Shown here: positions 8,848 through 17,080 of the stretch, piece after piece
Position numbering within the stretch: the stretch's first letter is position 1
Layout of the letters: every line of letters begins with the position of its first letter
NCBI RefSeq assembly: GCF_016522505.1
Contig: NZ_JAEHOH010000025.1
Coordinates: 1 to 32,827 of the forward strand
Length of the DNA stretch: 32,827 nucleotides
Direction of reading: 5' to 3'
Origin: Leucobacter chromiisoli
GTDB lineage: Bacteria > Actinomycetota > Actinomycetes > Actinomycetales > Microbacteriaceae
The notes under the pieces: generated by a model
What the model was told of the DNA's origin: nothing
Seen by the model: only the letters and a program-made list of their open reading frames with translations
The model's database searches: none
Translations under genes and position numbers: made by a program

Positions 8848-9645
8848 GTGACCCCGAGAGCTCTTGTCTTCACCCTCTTCGGCGACTACCTGCGCTACTG
8901 CGGAGAGGGGGAGGTGCCGCTGTCGGGATTGACGCGCATGCTCGAGCATTTCGGCGTCGACCCCGGGACCACCCGGGTGGTGATGACCCGGCTGCGCAAG
9001 GAGGGCTGGTTCGAGTCGCGGCGCAATGGCCGCGAGGTGAGATACCTGCTCTCCGACAAGGGCTGGCGGCTGCTCGACGAGGGGCGCGAGCGCATCTTCC
9101 GGCGCGGCGACGGCCGATGGGACCGGCGGTGGTCCATGGTCATCGTGAAGTTCTCCGAGCATCAGCGCGTCGCGCGCGATGAGGCGCGCAAGAAGCTCGC
9201 CTGGCTCGGTTTCGGACAGCTGAGCGCCTCGACCTGGATGAGCCCGCACCCCCGCCTCGACGACGTCGAGCGGGCGCTCGCGGAACTGCCGCTCGTCTCC
9301 CTCGACCTGCTGAGCTGCTCGACTCGCAGCCTGGCGGAGGATCGGAGCATCGCGGCGAGATGCTGGGATCTCGGCGATGTTCAGGCGGACTACGCGACTT
9401 TCGTCGAGGAGTTCGCATCCACGCCCGAGTTGCACGGCGTCGAAGCCTTCATGCGCCACGTCGAGCTGACGAACGCCTATCGGCAGTTTCCCTTCAGGGA
9501 CCCGGACCTGCCCGAGGAGCTGCTGCCCGACGGGTGGACCGGCCGCGCGGCCCACAGGGTCTTCACCCGCGTGTACGCGAGTCTCGAGCGCGACGCCGAT
9601 CGAGTCGTGGAGGAGCTCGCCGGCCTGCCGGTGCTGCGCGACTGA
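8848..9645 (+). CDS. paaX: PaaX family transcriptional repressor
   Basis: This 265-residue protein has the PaaX layout: an N-terminal winged helix (about 1-75; LVFTLFGDYLR, LTRMLEHFGVDPGTTRVVMTRLRKEGW), a central domain beginning DRRWSMVIVKF, and an all-helical C-terminal part with ATFVEEF and AYRQFPFRDPDLPEELLPDGWTG-type motifs. PaaX proteins repress aryl-CoA pathways and are released by phenylacetyl-CoA. Here the genome neighbourhood suggests an aromatic acyl-CoA such as salicylyl-CoA as effector (inference). The GTG start has no Shine-Dalgarno; a -10-like GAGAAT (8836-8841) lies 6 nt ahead, so it may be leaderless in addition to read-through from paaY. It converges on the iclR gene; a 12-bp palindrome CCGCTCGAGCGG is at 9650-9661. 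Confidence 0.88.
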   Translation: MTPRALVFTLFGDYLRYCGEGEVPLSGLTRMLEHFGVDPGTTRVVMTRLRKEGWFESRRNGREVRYLLSDKGWRLLDEGRERIFRRGDGRWDRRWSMVIVKFSEHQRVARDEARKKLAWLGFGQLSASTWMSPHPRLDDVERALAELPLVSLDLLSCSTRSLAEDRSIAARCWDLGDVQADYATFVEEFASTPELHGVEAFMRHVELTNAYRQFPFRDPDLPEELLPDGWTGRAAHRVFTRVYASLERDADRVVEELAGLPVLRD

Positions 9646-9689
9646 TCCGCCGCTCGAGCGGGCCGATGGGCAGACGCGGGGCCGAAGCG

Positions 9690-10499
9690 CTAGCCCGAGA
9701 TCGTCGCGCGGTCGACGCGGCGCTTGAAGTCGCGGCAGCGCTCGAGGAACGACCCCTCCGAGAGCATCTCCGACTTCTCGGCCGGGACGGCGACCGCGAA
9801 CGCGAGCCAGGTGCCCCGTTCGGGGGAGTGGAGCGGCATGCTCAGTGCCCAGATCCCGCTCTCGGTCGCTTCCCGATTGAGGGCGTAGCCCTGATGACGC
9901 ACTCGGCTCAGTTCGGCGGCGAACGCCCGGAATTCGGCGTCGCTCAGTCTCGTGCCGGCGAGCGCGGCCGCGTCGGAACGGTAGAGCTGCGCGAGCGCGG
10001 CGTCCGGCAGCAGCGAGAGGAGCGCCTTCCCTCCGGAGGTGAGCATGGCGGGCAGGATCTGGCCTCGTCTGCTGGTGACGGCGAAGGAGCGCTGCGGCAC
10101 GTACGTCTCGATGAATCGCGATGTCGTGCCGAATCGGGCGACGAGGCTGACGGTCTCGCCGGTCTCGGCCACGAAATCGAGGAACAGCTGCTCGGTGCGG
10201 TTCTTGAACTCCCGGATCGCGCCGGTGCGCACGGGAGGCACGTTCATGCCGGGTCCGGGCTGGTAGACCCGGTCCTCGTCCTGGACCGCGAAGCCCCGGT
10301 AGACGAGCATGCCGAGCAGGCGGTGAGCGGTCGATCTCGAGACGCCGAGGTGCTCCGCAGCCGTCATCACGCGGAGGGACCCTTCGTCGCGCAGCAGCTG
10401 GAGGAGCTGCAGCGCGCCGTCGACGGAGCCCAGGACGTACTTCGGCTCGGGGGCGAGCTCTCGTCGAGGCCCGGAAAGAGGACCACTCGGATTCTGCAC
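9690..10499 (-). CDS. IclR family transcriptional regulator
   Basis: This 269-residue regulator has an N-terminal winged helix (about 22-85; VDGALQLLQLL, MTAAEHLGVSRSTAHRLLGMLVYRGFA) and an IclR effector domain (about 100-265; SGGKALLSLLP, GYALNREATESGIWALSMPL). IclR proteins often control hydroxybenzoate and gentisate operons. It is divergent from the gentisate operon and likely regulates it. The start is a GTG at 10499 with TAGGAT (10511-10506) 6 nt upstream and no ribosome site, so the mRNA is probably leaderless. Confidence 0.9.
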   Translation of the reverse strand: MQNPSGPLSGPRRELAPEPKYVLGSVDGALQLLQLLRDEGSLRVMTAAEHLGVSRSTAHRLLGMLVYRGFAVQDEDRVYQPGPGMNVPPVRTGAIREFKNRTEQLFLDFVAETGETVSLVARFGTTSRFIETYVPQRSFAVTSRRGQILPAMLTSGGKALLSLLPDAALAQLYRSDAAALAGTRLSDAEFRAFAAELSRVRHQGYALNREATESGIWALSMPLHSPERGTWLAFAVAVPAEKSEMLSEGSFLERCRDFKRRVDRATISG

Positions 10500-10576
10500 A
10501 GTGGAATCCTACCGAGTCCCGACGCTCCCCGAGGCAATACTGCTGGTGGTTCTCTCTAGCAAGAAGGAGTTCGAAG
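10500..10576. promoter_or_regulatory. Divergent iclR/gentisate operon control region
   Basis: This 77-nt gap must contain both promoters. For iclR the -10 TAGGAT is at 10511-10506. For the gentisate operon only a weak -10-like AATACT (10536-10541) is visible and no clear -35. AAGGAG at 10564-10569 is the ribosome site of the dioxygenase gene. The close spacing means one IclR site could cover both promoters (inference). Confidence 0.45.
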
Positions 10577-11707
10577 ATGACTCAGATCGACCCGATCACG
10601 GGGCTCGAGGTCGTGGATCACGACTCGATCGACGACGCCATGCAGCCGGAGGACACCCCCGAACTGCGCGCGCTCTACGAGGGCTTCGAGGCCGAGCACC
10701 TCATGCCGCTGTGGACGCAGATCGACGACCTCATGCCGATGTACCCGTCGCCCAAGGCGGTCCCTCACGTCTGGAAGTGGTCGAGCCTCTACCCGCTCGC
10801 CCGGAAGTCGGGCGATCTCGTGCCGGTCGGCCGCGGCGGCGAGCGTCGCGCGATCGGACTCGCCAACCCGGGGCTCGACGGCCGCGCCTACATCTCCCCG
10901 ACCCTGTGGTGCGCGATCCAGTACCTCGGCCCCAAGGAGACCGCGCCCGAACACCGCCACTCGCAGAACGCCTTCCGATTCGTCGTCGAGGGAGAGGGGG
11001 TCTGGACGGTCGTCAACGGGGACCCCGTGCGCATGAGCCGGGGGGACTTCCTGCTCACGCCGGGCTGGAACTTCCACGGCCACCACAACGAGACCGACCA
11101 GCCGATGGCCTGGATCGACGGTCTCGACATCCCGTTCTCCCAGCAGAACGACGTGGGGTTCTTCGAGTTCGGGTCGGAGCGCGTCACCGACTACGCGACT
11201 CCCCGTTACTCGCGGGGTGAGCGCCTCTGGTGCCACCCGGGCCTCCGCCCGCTCTCGGGTCTGCAGCGCACGGTCAGCTCGCCCATCGGCGCCTACCGCT
11301 GGGAATACACCGACCGCGCGCTCACGGAGCAGCTGCTGCTGGAGGAGGAGGGCGTGCCGGCCACCGTCGAGCAGGGGCACGCGGCGGTCCGGTATGTGAA
11401 TCCGACCACCGGCGGCGACGTCATGCCGACGATCCGGGCCGAGTTCCACCGCCTGCGCGCGGGCACCGAGACCCCGACCCGCCACGACGTCGGCTCGCAG
11501 GTCTTCCAGGTGTTCGAAGGCACCGGATCCGTCGTGCTCGATGGCACCGAGCGCGAACTCGAGAGGGGCGACATCTTCGTCGTGCCCTCGTGGGTTCCGT
11601 GGTCGCTCCGAGCCGAGGGCCAGTTCGACCTGTTCGCCTTCTCGGATGCGCCGATCATCGAGCGCCTCCACTTCAACCGCACCCTGATCGAAGGAGACAA
11701 CCGATGA
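10577..11707 (+). CDS. sdgD: Gentisate 1,2-dioxygenase
   Basis: This 376-residue bicupin protein is the ring-cleavage enzyme that turns gentisate into maleylpyruvate with Fe(II) and O2. The N-terminal cupin shows the metal ligands H126 and H128 (PEHRHSQNAFRFVVEGEG) and a third His in the HGHHNE segment (about 167-169). The C-terminal cupin (about 285-365; HDVGSQVFQVFEGTGSVVL) is degenerate, as in the family. Length fits bacterial gentisate dioxygenases (340-380). It is first in an operon with fumarylpyruvate hydrolase and maleylpyruvate isomerase, which confirms the gentisate role. The symbol follows the Streptomyces salicylate (sdg) nomenclature as I recall it. Confidence 0.92.
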   Translation: MTQIDPITGLEVVDHDSIDDAMQPEDTPELRALYEGFEAEHLMPLWTQIDDLMPMYPSPKAVPHVWKWSSLYPLARKSGDLVPVGRGGERRAIGLANPGLDGRAYISPTLWCAIQYLGPKETAPEHRHSQNAFRFVVEGEGVWTVVNGDPVRMSRGDFLLTPGWNFHGHHNETDQPMAWIDGLDIPFSQQNDVGFFEFGSERVTDYATPRYSRGERLWCHPGLRPLSGLQRTVSSPIGAYRWEYTDRALTEQLLLEEEGVPATVEQGHAAVRYVNPTTGGDVMPTIRAEFHRLRAGTETPTRHDVGSQVFQVFEGTGSVVLDGTERELERGDIFVVPSWVPWSLRAEGQFDLFAFSDAPIIERLHFNRTLIEGDNR

Positions 11708-12534
11708 GACTCGCAACCCTGCGCATCGACGAGAGCGGCACCACCGTCGCGGTCCGCGTCGACGGCGACGCCGTCACCCGCCTCGACGGCTTCGACGACG
11801 TGGGGGCCGTGCTGCGCGCCGGCGCCCTCGAGCAGGTCTCGTCGCTCGGGGGCCGGCAGGAGGCGCTCGACGAGACCAAGCTCGCGCCGGTCGTGGTCGC
11901 GCCGCAGAAGGTGGTCTGCGTCGGCCTCAACTACCGCAACCACATCCTCGAGATGGGTCGCGAGCTGCCCGAGCACCCGACGCTGTTCACCAAGTACCCC
12001 GAGTCGCTTATCGGCCCCCGCGACGACATCCAGCTTCCCCCGGAGTCCGACGCGGTCGACTGGGAGGGCGAGCTCGCCCTCGTCGTCGGCAAGACCGTGC
12101 GCCGCGCGACTCCCGAGCAGGCCGCCGAGGCGATCGCCGGCTACTCGGTGCTCAACGACGTGACCATGCGGGACTGGCAGTACCGCACCCCGATGTGGTT
12201 CCAGGGCAAGGCCTGGGAGAACTCGACCCCGATCGGCCCGGTATTCGTCACCCCCGAGGAGATCCCCGCCGGAGCGATGATGACGACCCGCGTCGACGAC
12301 GAGATCGTGCAGCAGACCCCGATCGACGATCTCGTCTTCGACTCCGCGGCGCTCATCTCGTACATCTCGACGATCTTCACGCTCAACCCGGGCGACGTCA
12401 TCGCCACGGGCACGCCCGGGGGCGTCGGCCACGCCCGCACGCCGCAGCGCTATCTCACCGCCGGGCAGACCCTCAGCACCGCGATCGACGGGATCGGCGA
12501 ACTGGTGAACGTCGCGGTGCCGGAGCGGATCTGA
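11704..12534 (+). CDS. Fumarylpyruvate hydrolase (FAH family)
   Basis: This 276-residue fumarylacetoacetate hydrolase-fold enzyme should split fumarylpyruvate to fumarate and pyruvate. Typical FAH motifs are present: VGLNYRNH (73-80), DWEGELALVVGK with metal ligands E121 and E123, D152 in NDVTMRDWQ, WFQGKAWENSTPIGP, and the terminal TGTPGGVG. The start overlaps the dioxygenase stop by 4 nt (ATGA). Related FAH enzymes include 2-oxopent-4-enoate hydratases and oxalocrotonate decarboxylases, but the KAWENSTPIGP pattern and its place between the other two gentisate genes favour hydrolase. Confidence 0.9.
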   Translation: MRLATLRIDESGTTVAVRVDGDAVTRLDGFDDVGAVLRAGALEQVSSLGGRQEALDETKLAPVVVAPQKVVCVGLNYRNHILEMGRELPEHPTLFTKYPESLIGPRDDIQLPPESDAVDWEGELALVVGKTVRRATPEQAAEAIAGYSVLNDVTMRDWQYRTPMWFQGKAWENSTPIGPVFVTPEEIPAGAMMTTRVDDEIVQQTPIDDLVFDSAALISYISTIFTLNPGDVIATGTPGGVGHARTPQRYLTAGQTLSTAIDGIGELVNVAVPERI

Positions 12535-13376
12535 TGCGCGCCGAGGCCGAGCGGCTCGCGGAGCAGGCGATCGAGGAGGCGCGCGCCGCGCTCAGGGCCC
12601 GGCAGGGCTCCGGCGCTCGCTACGACGCGCCGAAGGCTCCCGCAGCGGAGCTCGACTGGGCTCGTCGCGGCACCGCCTATTTCGCGCGCAAGCTCACCGA
12701 GCTGCCCGACGATCGGCTGCGGGAGCCGAGCCTCGTGCCCGGCTGGACCCGGGCCGAGCTCATCGCCCACGTCGGCTACAACGCCCGCGCCCTCACCCGG
12801 CTCACGGAGTGGGCGAGCACCGGCGTCGAGACCCCGATGTATCTCACGGATCGGCAGCGAGACGGCGAGATCCTGCTCGGCGGCACGCTGCCGCCCCGGG
12901 CGCTTCGCACCCTGTTCGCCCACTCCGAGGCGCATCTGAACGTGGAATGGCGCGATCTCACCGATGAGCAGTGGGATCGTGAGGTGCGCACCGCGCAGGG
13001 TCGCCTCGTGCCCGCTCGCGAGACCGCCTGGATGCGGGCCCGCGAAGTGTGGGTGCACGCGGTCGATCTCGGCAACGGGGGATCGTTCCTCGATTTCCCG
13101 CCCGAGATGATCACCCGGATCATCGACGACGTGCTGGCCTTCTGGCGGCGCCGCGGGGAGGAGGTCCGCCTCCGCCTCGAGTTCGACGACGGCCGGCCCG
13201 CGATCGAGGTCGGCGACCCGGACGTCGGCGACCCGGACATCGGCGACCCGGGGAGCGGCGATGCGCCGGTCGTGTCGGGGGCCGCTCCGGACATCGCCAG
13301 GTGGCTGAGCGGCCGCGGCGCCCGGCGGCTGGCCTGCGATCCGGGTGACCTCCCCGCGATCCCGCGCTGGTTCTGA
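12534..13376 (+). CDS. Mycothiol-dependent maleylpyruvate isomerase
   Basis: This 280-residue protein isomerises maleylpyruvate to fumarylpyruvate using mycothiol. The N-terminal DinB-like helical domain carries H79 (LIAHVGYN), E171 and H175 (REVWVHAVD). These have the same spacing as the zinc ligands I recall for the Corynebacterium enzyme (His52, Glu144, His148). A smaller C-terminal domain follows from about 205. It is about 40 residues longer than that enzyme, because of an N-terminal extension of about 27 residues and a repeated Gly-Asp-Pro linker. The start TGATG overlaps the previous stop by 1 nt. Mycothiol dependence agrees with an actinobacterial host. Confidence 0.88.
   Translation: MRAEAERLAEQAIEEARAALRARQGSGARYDAPKAPAAELDWARRGTAYFARKLTELPDDRLREPSLVPGWTRAELIAHVGYNARALTRLTEWASTGVETPMYLTDRQRDGEILLGGTLPPRALRTLFAHSEAHLNVEWRDLTDEQWDREVRTAQGRLVPARETAWMRAREVWVHAVDLGNGGSFLDFPPEMITRIIDDVLAFWRRRGEEVRLRLEFDDGRPAIEVGDPDVGDPDIGDPGSGDAPVVSGAAPDIARWLSGRGARRLACDPGDLPAIPRWF
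13209..13253 (+). repeat. 15-bp in-frame tandem repeat in the maleylpyruvate isomerase gene
   Basis: Three consecutive 15-nt units, GTCGGCGACCCGGAC twice exactly and then a variant with three changed bases, encode VGDPD-VGDPD-IGDPG. They lie in the C-terminal domain region of the isomerase. The unit length keeps the frame, so copy number can change without breaking the gene. Confidence 0.85.
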
Positions 13377-13429
13377 GTGCTCCGTCTCCTCGGCCCACGG
13401 GGCGGCGTGCCCTGATAAGTAACGAATAA

Positions 13430-13471
13430 TTGACAAGCAACGAGATTCTGTAACATACTGATCGTGTCAGT
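13430..13471 (+). promoter_or_regulatory. Promoter of the salicylyl-CoA operon
   Basis: A consensus -35 TTGACA (13430-13435) is followed after 18 bp by CATACT (13454-13459), or after 15 bp by TAACAT. An inverted repeat ACTGA-TCGTG-TCAGT (13457-13471) overlaps the -10 and start site, a typical repressor position. TGTAACA (13450-13456) recurs at 8100-8106 in the transporter/paaY promoter region, which hints at a common regulator. The gap between 13377 and 13499 shows no other feature. Confidence 0.6.
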
Positions 13472-13499
13472 TCACTCCGTACAGAGGCGGGAAAGTTCA

Positions 13500-15008
13500 A
13501 TGTCGAAACGAATCGCTGTCGTAGGCGGCGGCCCCGGTGGCCTGTTCTTCGCGACGCTCATGAAGAAGCGCCGCCCCGAGTGGGAGATCACCCTCTTCGA
13601 GCGCAATCAGGCCGACGACGCCTTCGGCTTCGGCGTCGTCTTCTCGGATGCGACGCTCCGCAGGATCGAGGCCGCCGACCCGGTGCTCACGGACGCGCTC
13701 GCGGCGCACGGCAAGCACTGGGAGGTCATCGACGTCGTGGCCAAGGGCGAGACCCACTCCTTCGGCGGCAACGGCATGGCCGCGATCCACCGTCGCACCC
13801 TGCTGCGCGAGCTGCAGGCGAAGGCCGCGGCGGCGGGAGTCGACATGCGCTTCGGCGAGTTCGTGCCGACTCCCGATCGGCTCGGCGACTACGACGTCAT
13901 CGTCGCGGGCGACGGCGCCAACTCCGCGTTCCGCACTGCCGTCGGCGACGATGTGCTCGGTCACACCGTCGAACAGGCGGCCGCCAAGTTCATCTGGTTC
14001 GGCACCGATCGGATGTTCGACGGCCTCACGTTCCTGCATCGGCGCAACGAGCACGGCAACTTCGCGGTGCACGCCTACCCGATCTCCGCCGACGTGAGCA
14101 CGTTCATCGTCGAGACGGACGAGGACACGTGGCGCGCGGCCGGCCTCGACGAGTTCGACGCGACCCAGCCTCCCGGGCCCTCCGACGAGAAGACCCGCGC
14201 CTACATCACCGCGCTCTTCGCAGAGGAACTGCGGGGCGGCCGGCTGCTCACCAACAACTCGCGGTGGGGCAGCTTCCGCACCCGCCGCACCGAGAGATGG
14301 CACGCCGGCAACATCGTCTTCCTCGGCGACGCCGTGCACACCGCGCACTTCAGCGTGGGATCCGGCACCAAGATGGCGATGGAGGACGCGATCGCCCTGG
14401 CGGACGGCCTCGCCGCCCACCCCGATGACCTCGAGGCCGCCTTCGCGGAGTACGAGCGCGTCGCCCAGCCCCAGGTCGCCCGCGTGCAGAACGCCGCTCG
14501 CCCCAGCCTGCGCTGGTGGGAGCACTTCGGCGAGTACTACCGGGCCCTCGAACCGTGGCAGTTCGCCTTCCACTTCTTCTCGCGCAGCATTCCGCTGCAG
14601 AAGATCCGCCTGCGCGATCAGCGCTTCGCGGAGGCCGTCGAAGCCGAGTGGACGGCGCGCAACGGCGCGGAGGTGCTCGACACCCCGATCGAGCTCGGTT
14701 CGCAGCGCCTCCCCGGGCGGCTGCTCTCCTGGGGCGCCGAGGACGAGCTCGTCCACGCCTCGGGCGAGCACCTCGATGCGACCCGCGCCCGCGTCGTCGA
14801 CCTCGACGTCGAGGAGCGCGCCGCCGAGACCGCTGACGCCGAGCTCGTGATCCTCACGGGCGGCGACGAGGACGAGCGCATCTTCGAATCGGAGCGGCTC
14901 TCGCTGTCCGGCGACCTGCCCGTGATCATCGAGCTCGTCGACGGCACCGCGGACCAGGCCGCCACGCTCGTGCTCTCGGGCCGCGCCGACGCGGTGGTCT
15001 CCCGGTGA
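13500..15008 (+). CDS. sdgC: Salicylyl-CoA 5-hydroxylase (FAD monooxygenase)
   Basis: This 502-residue flavoprotein hydroxylase is predicted to act on an aryl-CoA, turning salicylyl-CoA into gentisyl-CoA. FAD motif VVGGGPGG is at 7-14, the DG-type motif AGDGANS at 136-142 and the GD motif GDAVHTAHFSVGSGTK at 276-291. The signature GFGVVFSDATL and the GSGTKMAMEDA block recall the monooxygenase half of anthraniloyl-CoA monooxygenase and the Streptomyces SdgC enzyme. About 110 residues after the core (from about 390) form an Ala/Glu/Asp-rich tail of unknown role. The start is the ATG at 13500; upstream sequence belongs to the promoter. It is coupled by a 4-nt overlap (GTGA) to the CoA synthetase gene. 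Substrate is inferred from motif memory and from the gentisate and salicylate-ligase neighbours. Confidence 0.82.
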   Translation: MSKRIAVVGGGPGGLFFATLMKKRRPEWEITLFERNQADDAFGFGVVFSDATLRRIEAADPVLTDALAAHGKHWEVIDVVAKGETHSFGGNGMAAIHRRTLLRELQAKAAAAGVDMRFGEFVPTPDRLGDYDVIVAGDGANSAFRTAVGDDVLGHTVEQAAAKFIWFGTDRMFDGLTFLHRRNEHGNFAVHAYPISADVSTFIVETDEDTWRAAGLDEFDATQPPGPSDEKTRAYITALFAEELRGGRLLTNNSRWGSFRTRRTERWHAGNIVFLGDAVHTAHFSVGSGTKMAMEDAIALADGLAAHPDDLEAAFAEYERVAQPQVARVQNAARPSLRWWEHFGEYYRALEPWQFAFHFFSRSIPLQKIRLRDQRFAEAVEAEWTARNGAEVLDTPIELGSQRLPGRLLSWGAEDELVHASGEHLDATRARVVDLDVEERAAETADAELVILTGGDEDERIFESERLSLSGDLPVIIELVDGTADQAATLVLSGRADAVVSR

Positions 15009-17080
15009 CGGACAGCGCGATGCGCCCGTTCTTCGAGCCCCGCGGCGTGATGGTCGTCGGCGCCTCGGCCTCTCCCGAGAAGCTGGGGGCCGTGATGGCG
15101 GCGTCGCTCGAGAAGAGCGGAGTGCCGCTCGCACGGGTCAATCCCCGCGCGAACGCCGACGGCTTCGCCACCTCGGCCGCCGAGGCGGCTCGGCAGATCG
15201 CCGACTCGGGCGGCCACCCCGACCTCGCGGTGATCTGCGTGCCCGCCGGCGCCACCCCCGCAGCTCTCGCGGACTGCGCGGCGGCGGGTGCCCGGGCCGC
15301 CCTCGTCTGCTCGGGCGGCTTCTCCGAGATCGGTCCGGAGGGCGCGGCGATCGAGGATCGCGTGCGCGACGAGCTCGCCCGCGGCGGTATGCGCCTTCTC
15401 GGCCCGAACACCTCGGGGTTCTTCGCCCCCGGGCGGGGACTCATCGCGAGCTTCGTGCCCGGCGCCCACCGCGTCGCCGTCGGCTCGGTGGGCATCGTGG
15501 CCGCGAGCGGCGGGGTCAACCACATGCTCGCGTTCCGCCTCTCGGGGCAGGGGGTCGGCATCAGCCTCGGCGTCGGGATCGGCACGGGCGTCGACGTGGA
15601 CCACGCCGATGTGCTCGCCCACCTCGCCTCCGACGAGCAGACTCGCGTGATCGCCCTGCACCTCGAGACATGCGACGACGGCCCCGCCCTGCTCGCGGCG
15701 GTGCGCGCCGCGACCGCCCGGAAGCCGGTGGTCGCGCTCGTCGTGGGCCGCAACAACGTCTCCGAGTTCGCGCGGTCGCACACCGGCGCACTCGCAACCT
15801 CCTGGCGCACCACCCGCTCAGTGCTCAGCCAGGCGGGCGCCGTGGTGGTCGACGACGAGGAGCAGCTCATCTCGGCCGTCATCGGTCTCTCCGGCGGGCG
15901 AATCGCGGCGTCGCGGTCTCCCGGCGCCGCGCTGATCACCGGCCAGGCGGGGCCGGGGCTGCTCATCGCGGACGAGCTCGGGTCGCGGCGGGTGGATCTG
16001 CCCGTGCTCTCCGAGCAGACACGACAGCGCATCGGAGAGCTGCTGCCCCCGCTCACCTATCAGGCCAATCCGGTCGACACCGGCCGGCCGGGTCCGGGCT
16101 TCTCCGAGGTCATCGCCGCCGTGGCCGACGACGCGGAGGTCGACGCGGTCGGCGTCTACGGCCTCACCGAACCCGTGCTCGATATGGTGAGCAGCGTGCG
16201 GCGGGCGAAGGAGATGCAGCGGGGGAGCGCTCCCGTGATCGTGGCTATGGACGGCCCCGAGGAGGAGCTCGCCGCCGACCGCTCTGCAGCGGTCGGAGCG
16301 GGCGTGCCGTTCGTCACCGGCCCGCTCGGACTCGCCCAGGCGGTCGCGGCCGTGGTCGAGGACGCCCGGCTGCGCGCGCTGGATGAGGCCGCGGTCGCGG
16401 TCGCGGGGCCCGGCCTCGAAGCGAGCGGCGGCTGGGACGAGCACGCCGCCAAGCGACTGGTCGCGGGTCTCGGCATCGCCACTCCCGAGCGCCGCGTCGT
16501 GGTGAGCCGTGAGGAGGCGCACGCCGCCTTCACCGAGCTGCGGGCGCCGCTCGCCGTCAAGATCCTCTCCGAGACGCTGCTGCACAAGACCGAGGTCGGC
16601 GGCGTGCACCTCGGCATCGCGGATCGCGAGGCGCTCGACGCGGCGTTCGACGCGCTGCTGACCATCGGTGCCGAGCGCGTGCTCGTCGAGGAGATGGCGC
16701 CCTCGGGGATCGACCTCATCCTCGGGGCGCGTCGGGATCCGGTGTTCGGCCCGATCGTGCTGCTCGGGATCGGCGGCACGGCGGCCGAGGCGATCGGCGA
16801 TGTCGTGATCCGATCGGCGCCGCTGAGCACCGAGATCGCGGCGGCGATGCCCGACGAGCTCCAGGCCGCGGCGCTGCTGCGCGGCTGGCGCGGCGGTCCG
16901 GCAGTCGACACGGCCGAACTCGCCGCGTGCATCGCCGGAATCGGCGGGCTGCTCGTGGCCAACGAGTGGATCGACGAACTCGAGGTGAACCCGCTGAGGG
17001 TCACCGCCGAGGGCGCAATCGCCCTCGATGCAGTGCTGGTAACGCGAAAGGAAGACGATGGCGTCGACACCGACAACTGA
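15005..17080 (+). CDS. NDP-forming acyl-CoA synthetase (acetate-CoA ligase, ADP-forming, type)
   Basis: This 691-residue protein has all domains of single-chain NDP-forming acyl-CoA synthetases. A CoA-binding Rossmann domain (about 5-140; RGVMVVGASASPEKLG, RLLGPNTSGFF) is followed by succinyl-CoA ligase-like domains (about 150-450) with the phospho-histidine motif SHTGAL (H259), and a C-terminal ATP-grasp domain (about 472-685; LAVKILSETLLHKTEVGGVHLGI). It should join an acid to CoA using ATP with ADP and phosphate release. It lies between the salicylyl-CoA hydroxylase and a salicylate-type AMP ligase, so its acid is probably salicylate or a related aromatic acid (inference). Starts at GTG in a GTGA overlap; its end overlaps the next gene by 23 nt. 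Confidence 0.87.
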   Translation: MTDSAMRPFFEPRGVMVVGASASPEKLGAVMAASLEKSGVPLARVNPRANADGFATSAAEAARQIADSGGHPDLAVICVPAGATPAALADCAAAGARAALVCSGGFSEIGPEGAAIEDRVRDELARGGMRLLGPNTSGFFAPGRGLIASFVPGAHRVAVGSVGIVAASGGVNHMLAFRLSGQGVGISLGVGIGTGVDVDHADVLAHLASDEQTRVIALHLETCDDGPALLAAVRAATARKPVVALVVGRNNVSEFARSHTGALATSWRTTRSVLSQAGAVVVDDEEQLISAVIGLSGGRIAASRSPGAALITGQAGPGLLIADELGSRRVDLPVLSEQTRQRIGELLPPLTYQANPVDTGRPGPGFSEVIAAVADDAEVDAVGVYGLTEPVLDMVSSVRRAKEMQRGSAPVIVAMDGPEEELAADRSAAVGAGVPFVTGPLGLAQAVAAVVEDARLRALDEAAVAVAGPGLEASGGWDEHAAKRLVAGLGIATPERRVVVSREEAHAAFTELRAPLAVKILSETLLHKTEVGGVHLGIADREALDAAFDALLTIGAERVLVEEMAPSGIDLILGARRDPVFGPIVLLGIGGTAAEAIGDVVIRSAPLSTEIAAAMPDELQAAALLRGWRGGPAVDTAELAACIAGIGGLLVANEWIDELEVNPLRVTAEGAIALDAVLVTRKEDDGVDTDN

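Noticed and set aside
9650..9661. Palindrome CCGCTCGAGCGG as a terminator between paaX and iclR.
   Set aside because: A 12-bp palindrome with no loop makes a poor hairpin; it may be chance.
11704..12534. FAH-fold enzyme considered as the missing 2-hydroxypentadienoate hydratase.
   Set aside because: Its motifs and its place between gentisate dioxygenase and maleylpyruvate isomerase fit fumarylpyruvate hydrolase.
13497..15134. Minus-strand frame of 545 codons opposite the salicylyl-CoA hydroxylase.
   Set aside because: The plus strand carries FAD and GD motifs and a promoter; the minus frame has no recognisable motif.
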